Shown: positions 59,925-64,000 of the stretch, piece after piece
Layout of the letters: the number at the start of each line of letters is the position of its first letter
Numbering within the stretch: the stretch's first letter is position 1
Assembly: GCA_037903355.1 (NCBI GenBank)
Contig: JBAJFE010000004.1
Span: 5,254,001 to 5,318,000 of the forward strand
Origin: Trichuris trichiura
Taxonomy: Eukaryota > Nematoda > Enoplea > Trichinellida > Trichuridae
Reading direction: 5' to 3'
DNA length: 64,000 bases
Program-made: the position numbers and the translations under genes
The notes under the pieces: generated by a model
The model's database searches: none
Told to the model about the DNA's origin: nothing
The model's input: the letters and a program-made list of their open reading frames with translations, nothing else

Positions 59925-62359
59925 AAGTCCTAGATCTTTTGAAAAGCGGATTGTCAAGTGCCGAAGTGGGCCACAAGATCGGGAAGAATGAATCCAGCAT
60001 TCGTACGATAAAGCAGCTGGAAGCTGAGATTCGAAGAAGCGTGCATCCCGACCCTTCACTGGCGAAAAGAGCTGCTGTAGTTCGCAACAAAGTCCTCGTG
60101 AAGGCCGAGAAAACGCTAAGCGTTCGGATAGAGGACATGTCGCGGAAGCATGTCCCTGTCGACGGGAAAGTCATTCGGGAGAAAGCGCTGAGCTTATATC
60201 AGCACTTCTCTGGCTCGGTTGCAGAAAACGAGAAAAAAAGGTTTACTGCTAGCAAAGATAAGGCTAGCCAAATACGTGAAGCGCTTCAACCTCAAGAACT
60301 TAAAGATCAGGGGAGAAGCGGCATCGGCTGATTGCGCGTAGCTGCCTCGATATTCCCGGAGGAATTCAAAGAGATAGTGGACCAAAAGGGATATCTCCCA
60401 GAACAAATCTTCAATTGTGACGAGACGACATTACTCTGGAAGCAAATGCCAAAGCGCACGTACATCCACAAGAGCGCAAAGCAAGCCCGGGGATTCAAGC
60501 CACTGAAAGATCGACTCACTCTTGTGCTCTGTGGCAACGCTGCAGGACACATGATAAAGCTCGGCGTTGTCTACCGGACTCGTAATCCTCGGTCGCTCAG
60601 AAACAAGAACAAGGATTGCCTGCCAGTCTTCTGGCAGCACAACAAGAAGGCGTGGATGACGGTTATCCTTTTTACGGAGTAGTTTAACTAATGCTTCATT
60701 CCTGAAGCGAAAAAGTACCTGGAAAGCAAGGGGATGGCTTTCAAGGTCCTCCTTGTAATTGATAAACGCCCCCGGTCACCCACAATCTCTTTGCTTCGCT
60801 AATGAGAACGTCGAGGTGAAATTTTTGCCCGCCAACTCGACATCACTACTACAGCCACTGGATCAGGGCGCCATAAAATGCATTAAGGCTACTTATACCC
60901 ATCTCGTATTTGGAAAGCTTCGTGATACCCTCCACGCTAATGCTGATTGCAATCTTACCGGCCTGTGGAAACGTTTCTCAATTGCAGACGCTATCGCCCT
61001 CATTGCGGAGGCAGTACACGAGATAAAGCCTAGAACAGTCAGTGGTTGCTGGAAGCGTTTGTGGAGAGACGCAGTCAGTCAATGCGAGGACTTAGCTGCC
61101 ATCGATGAGGAGGTCATGCGCATAGTGAATATTGCCAAGGAGTTAGGAAGTGAGGGTTTCTCCGACATGATAGAAGACGATATCAGAGAGCACATAGAAG
61201 ATTGTGGAGAACCGTTCACCAACAAGGAACTCGAAGAACTGATGCAATCACCTACGGCCAGTGACGACGGCGTTATGGAAGATACAGAAGCAAAAACACC
61301 CTCGGATTGGCCGCTGCAAAAGCTGGCCACTATTTTCCGGCAAGCGCAGGTCCTAAAGGATATGATTGTTGAATATGATCCATCCATGGAACGTGGCGTC
61401 ATCGTCACACGAGGAATAACGGCTTCGTTGAAACCGCTACAGGATTTATTCGATGAAGCGAAGAAAAGGGAGAGACAGCTCCCTATAACAATGTTTTTAA
61501 ATAAAGCTCCAGCAGCTGCGGAGCCTATCATTTTAAGGCGAGAAGTTTCGCTACCAACAAGTTCAAGCAACCCTAGGGCTGGCCGGTCTCCAGGGGATCT
61601 GCGCCCACCGACAGAAAGTGGGTAAATTGATTCTTGACGCCCCAAACGTTTCTGCCTTAGACGTTTTGCTCTATGTGGATGTGTTCCATGTGATGTTCAG
61701 TATTTCTGCTTAAGTGGGCCTGCGCATTTTATATTTCTCCTGCTCTGTATCCATCCCGCGCACCAGTACATCACTTAGCTCATTAAAGCAAGGTGATTCC
61801 AAGGCGTTTAAAGAAAGATCATCCTACTTTCATCCTTTCTTGTATGTAATGGCCTAGACTCTGACGGCTAGCCCCACTGGACAAGCGCAGTCTCATTGAT
61901 GTCATTATCTCGTAGCTAGATTCCGTAGTACCAAGCTTGGAAGGATCACTAGGTATGATAACCGTTCCGGAAGGAATTCAAGGGGATAAGATGAAATACG
62001 CGGCTGGAATACAAGCTATTTGGCCACTTTCATAGGGTATCCTATACAACGCGGAATTCGTTTTACGCGGTGTAACGCTCAAAATTCGGGACGAATTAAC
62101 CGCGGATAACGAGGGCAGACTGCATAACGAGCTCTGCGAGGGGTTTCAGTTGGTTGCTCGAATAAATGTTATAAGACAAATCCTTATGCAGGTAGGCAGG
62201 CAGTGAGTATATGAACGTGACCTCAGAATCATGTCGAATCCACGAAAACTAGAGCAGGCGATGCGCATGCTAATGAGCATGCGAACTCGTAACATAGCGT
62301 CACATAACGAGCGAACATGCAATAATAAACCAACGACTGCACAGAAAATTATGGATATA

Positions 62360-63038
62360 CAGTCCGCTCTCGTTATCCGCGGTTTATTCGTCCCGGAATT
62401 TGAGCTTTACACCGCGTTAAACTGAATTCGCGTTGAATAGGATACCCTACGAAAAACGCCAAATAGCTTGTATTCTAGCCGCGTATTTCGTCCTGCTCCA
62501 TTGAATTCCTTTCGGAACCGTTATCATACCTAGTGATCCTTCGAAGCTTGGTACTACGGAATTTAGCTATGTGATAATGACATCAATGAGACTGCGCTTG
62601 TCCAATCGGGTTAACCATCAGAGTCCAGGCCGCTGGATGCAAGAAAGGACGAAAGTAAGATGTTGTTTCTTTAAACGCCTGAAAATCGCCTTGCTTTAAT
62701 GAGCTAGGCAATGTAATGGAGCGCGGAAAGAGCGTAGAAACGCTTCCACAGGCCGGTAAGACCTCAATCAGGATTAGCGTGGAGGGTGTCACGAAGCTTC
62801 CCAAATACGAGACATTATAAATAGCTTTAATGCATATTGTGGCGCCCTTTATCCAGTGGCTGTAGTAGTGATGTCGGGTTAGCGGGCAAGAATTTCACCT
62901 CGATTTTCTCATTAGGTAAGCAAAGAGATTGCGGGTGGAAGGGAGCGTTATCAGTTACGAGGAGAATCTTGAAAGCCGTCCCGTTGCTTAAACCATTCCG
63001 TGAAAAGGATAATCGTCATCTACAACGAAGGCCGACTG
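62360..63038 (-). mobile_element. Internally deleted Tigger derivative
   Basis: Starts CAGTCCGCTCTCGTTATCC and ends GGCCGACTG, with TA on both sides (62358-62359, 63039-63040). In reverse orientation it matches the 3' end and mid-transposase region of the element at 59245. Most of the transposase C-terminal region is missing, and the 5' end is reduced to about 10 bp. Antisense remnants of the PANSTSLLQPLDQG region lie around 62850-62900. Confidence 0.85.
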
Positions 63039-63040
63039 TA

Positions 63041-64000
63041 TTTCGAATGGGAAAACGGGATACCAGAGCACAAAGTGAAGTCTATAATCAAGCAACTACA
63101 AAACCCATGAAATTTACCAGAACGGCCCCATGCATATATATTAACATAAAACTTCAAATGCCGTCTCAAAAAGCTACATTTTAAAAAAATGTCAATAAAG
63201 GCTTTGTGCGTGCAGACGCAATTCGCATTAAGAACTTTCGCTGTCCTTCCCCATGCAAGGATGTTTTTACCTAGCACAGGTAAGAATAATAACCCAGCCG
63301 AAGCAGCGAACTTAGTGAATAAGAAAGAAAACCTTTAACGTGGGAAATGGACTTCAAACAAATTCATAGACAGAGAATACAGCTGGACTCAAAGAGGAAC
63401 ATTACTGTCCAACTTTGGAAAGCTTGGTGTGTGATTTGTTTTGCACACGCACAGCACTGTAAGAAAACAGTATTTAAGAAGCAGCATTTTACGCAATGAA
63501 CAAAATGTCATATAAAATTTCTGCACCAAATCTGCAACAACACAGAACAGCGACAAAGTTAAAAAACAACAAGAAATCAGATGCTTAAATGAAGCATAAG
63601 TTCATTCATTTTAGTCCCTATATCGATTGAGAATCTCAGATACTCTTTCGTCGTATAGCTCAGCCTTCAAGAGCATATTACGAAGGCTTCTAACTGTGGC
63701 ATCATGGCTAGTCCACAAACCAAGGACATGGTACATGGCGTCTCTTGCCTTGAAGAAGTGGTAATGAAACGAATTATGAAAAAGCATCAAACAGCCATAC
63801 GTTCATCTGGGCGCACAAGTCAATTACCGGCTGCGGCATGTGAACACAGACAGCGAAGTTTCGCCACCCATTGCCGACCACGCAAGAAAGTTCCGCCAGT
63901 TGATCGTCTAAACAGCCAATAAAATTAAACACGACACTGAAGCTTTGAACTGTTTCCTAGCGTACCCCGAACAGCCCGACTTGCATCTAATCGGTAAATT
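63041..64000. other. No gene seen
   Basis: Nothing recognisable. A 72-codon plus ORF at 63704-63922 lacks homology. Confidence 0.4.

Larger units (their letters stand above)
59593..61625 (+). pseudogene. Tigger transposase, broken
   Basis: The frame starts MADRRQLNEQSG at 59593, is cut after LHEKIKVLDL by the foldback insertion, and resumes with LKSGLSSAEVGHKIGKNESS (CENP-B/pogo-type helix-turn-helix). A stop follows at 60329, then FPEEFKEIV and FNCDETTLLWKQMPKRTY (first catalytic Asp), stops near 60680, a one-base insertion just before the NAPGHP motif at about 60765, then VKFLPANSTSLLQPLDQGAI and the C-terminal region to 61625. The DDE/D core is recognisable but the gene is dead. Confidence 0.92.
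59245..62122 (+). mobile_element. Tigger/pogo-type DNA transposon, inactive, with nested insertion
   Basis: Ends CAGTCGGCCCTCGTTATCC (left) and the inverted GATAACGAGGGCAGACTG (right), the typical Tigger termini. TA lies at the left flank; the right flank is CA, then TA. A single transposase frame begins at 59593. A 231-bp foldback Penelope-like element (59694-59924) is inserted in it. Length without the insertion is about 2.6 kb, as expected for Tigger. Confidence 0.93.

Noticed and set aside
61079..61645. 188-codon minus-strand ORF
   Set aside because: It is antisense to the recognisable Tigger transposase C-terminal region.

Overview
The window is eukaryotic: spliced genes, poly-A signals, a 5S rDNA array and many transposons. 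Resolved introns are mostly 47-120 nt with weakly pyrimidine-rich acceptors. The 5S sequence is nematode-like, and two minus-strand genes lie only 66 nt apart. I lean towards a small-intron nematode, possibly of the Trichuris/Trichinella kind. That is inference and of moderate to low confidence.

Layout. 1-7014 is a tandem array of about 825-bp units, each holding one 118-nt 5S rRNA gene on the minus strand (eight genes; the ninth unit is cut off). 7616-8107 is an intronless centromeric histone H3 (CENP-A/cenH3). 12067-13068 is a four-exon uracil-DNA glycosylase, minus strand. 17140-25914 is a complete ten-exon endophilin-A gene (N-BAR plus SH3), minus strand. Its fifth-last intron carries a foldback Penelope-like element, and its 4.8-kb intron holds a small Arg/Ser-rich (protamine-like) gene on the opposite strand. 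The last exons of another minus-strand gene end 66 nt upstream of the endophilin start. 36447-37232 is an achaete-scute-type bHLH factor. 39588-40688 and 43867-45021 are two unrecognised multi-exon plus-strand genes. 48924-51599 is a six-exon C2H2 zinc-finger gene, minus strand. 57457-57825 is the terminal exon of an unrecognised minus-strand gene. The remaining long stretches hold no gene I can defend.

Mobile DNA is rich and nested: two hAT-type non-autonomous elements with 8-bp target duplications (8843, 15491), a dead mariner (46245-47521), a dead Tigger/pogo element (59245-62122) and an internally deleted inverted relative (62360-63038). There is also a family of head-to-head Penelope-like fragments with 13-15-bp target duplications (19790, 47676, 54020, 59694). 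The 54020 copy still encodes a GIY-YIG endonuclease domain.

The most interesting signal is a set of nine short motifs, eight keeping the CUGANGA core of a hammerhead ribozyme, a short helix II and GAAA, followed by a palindromic AGCU in place of stem III. Stem I shows compensatory changes between copies. They sit in the Penelope-like terminal repeats, so this looks like a retroelement family with minimal, probably dimer-acting, hammerhead ribozymes that has reshaped introns and other transposons across the window.
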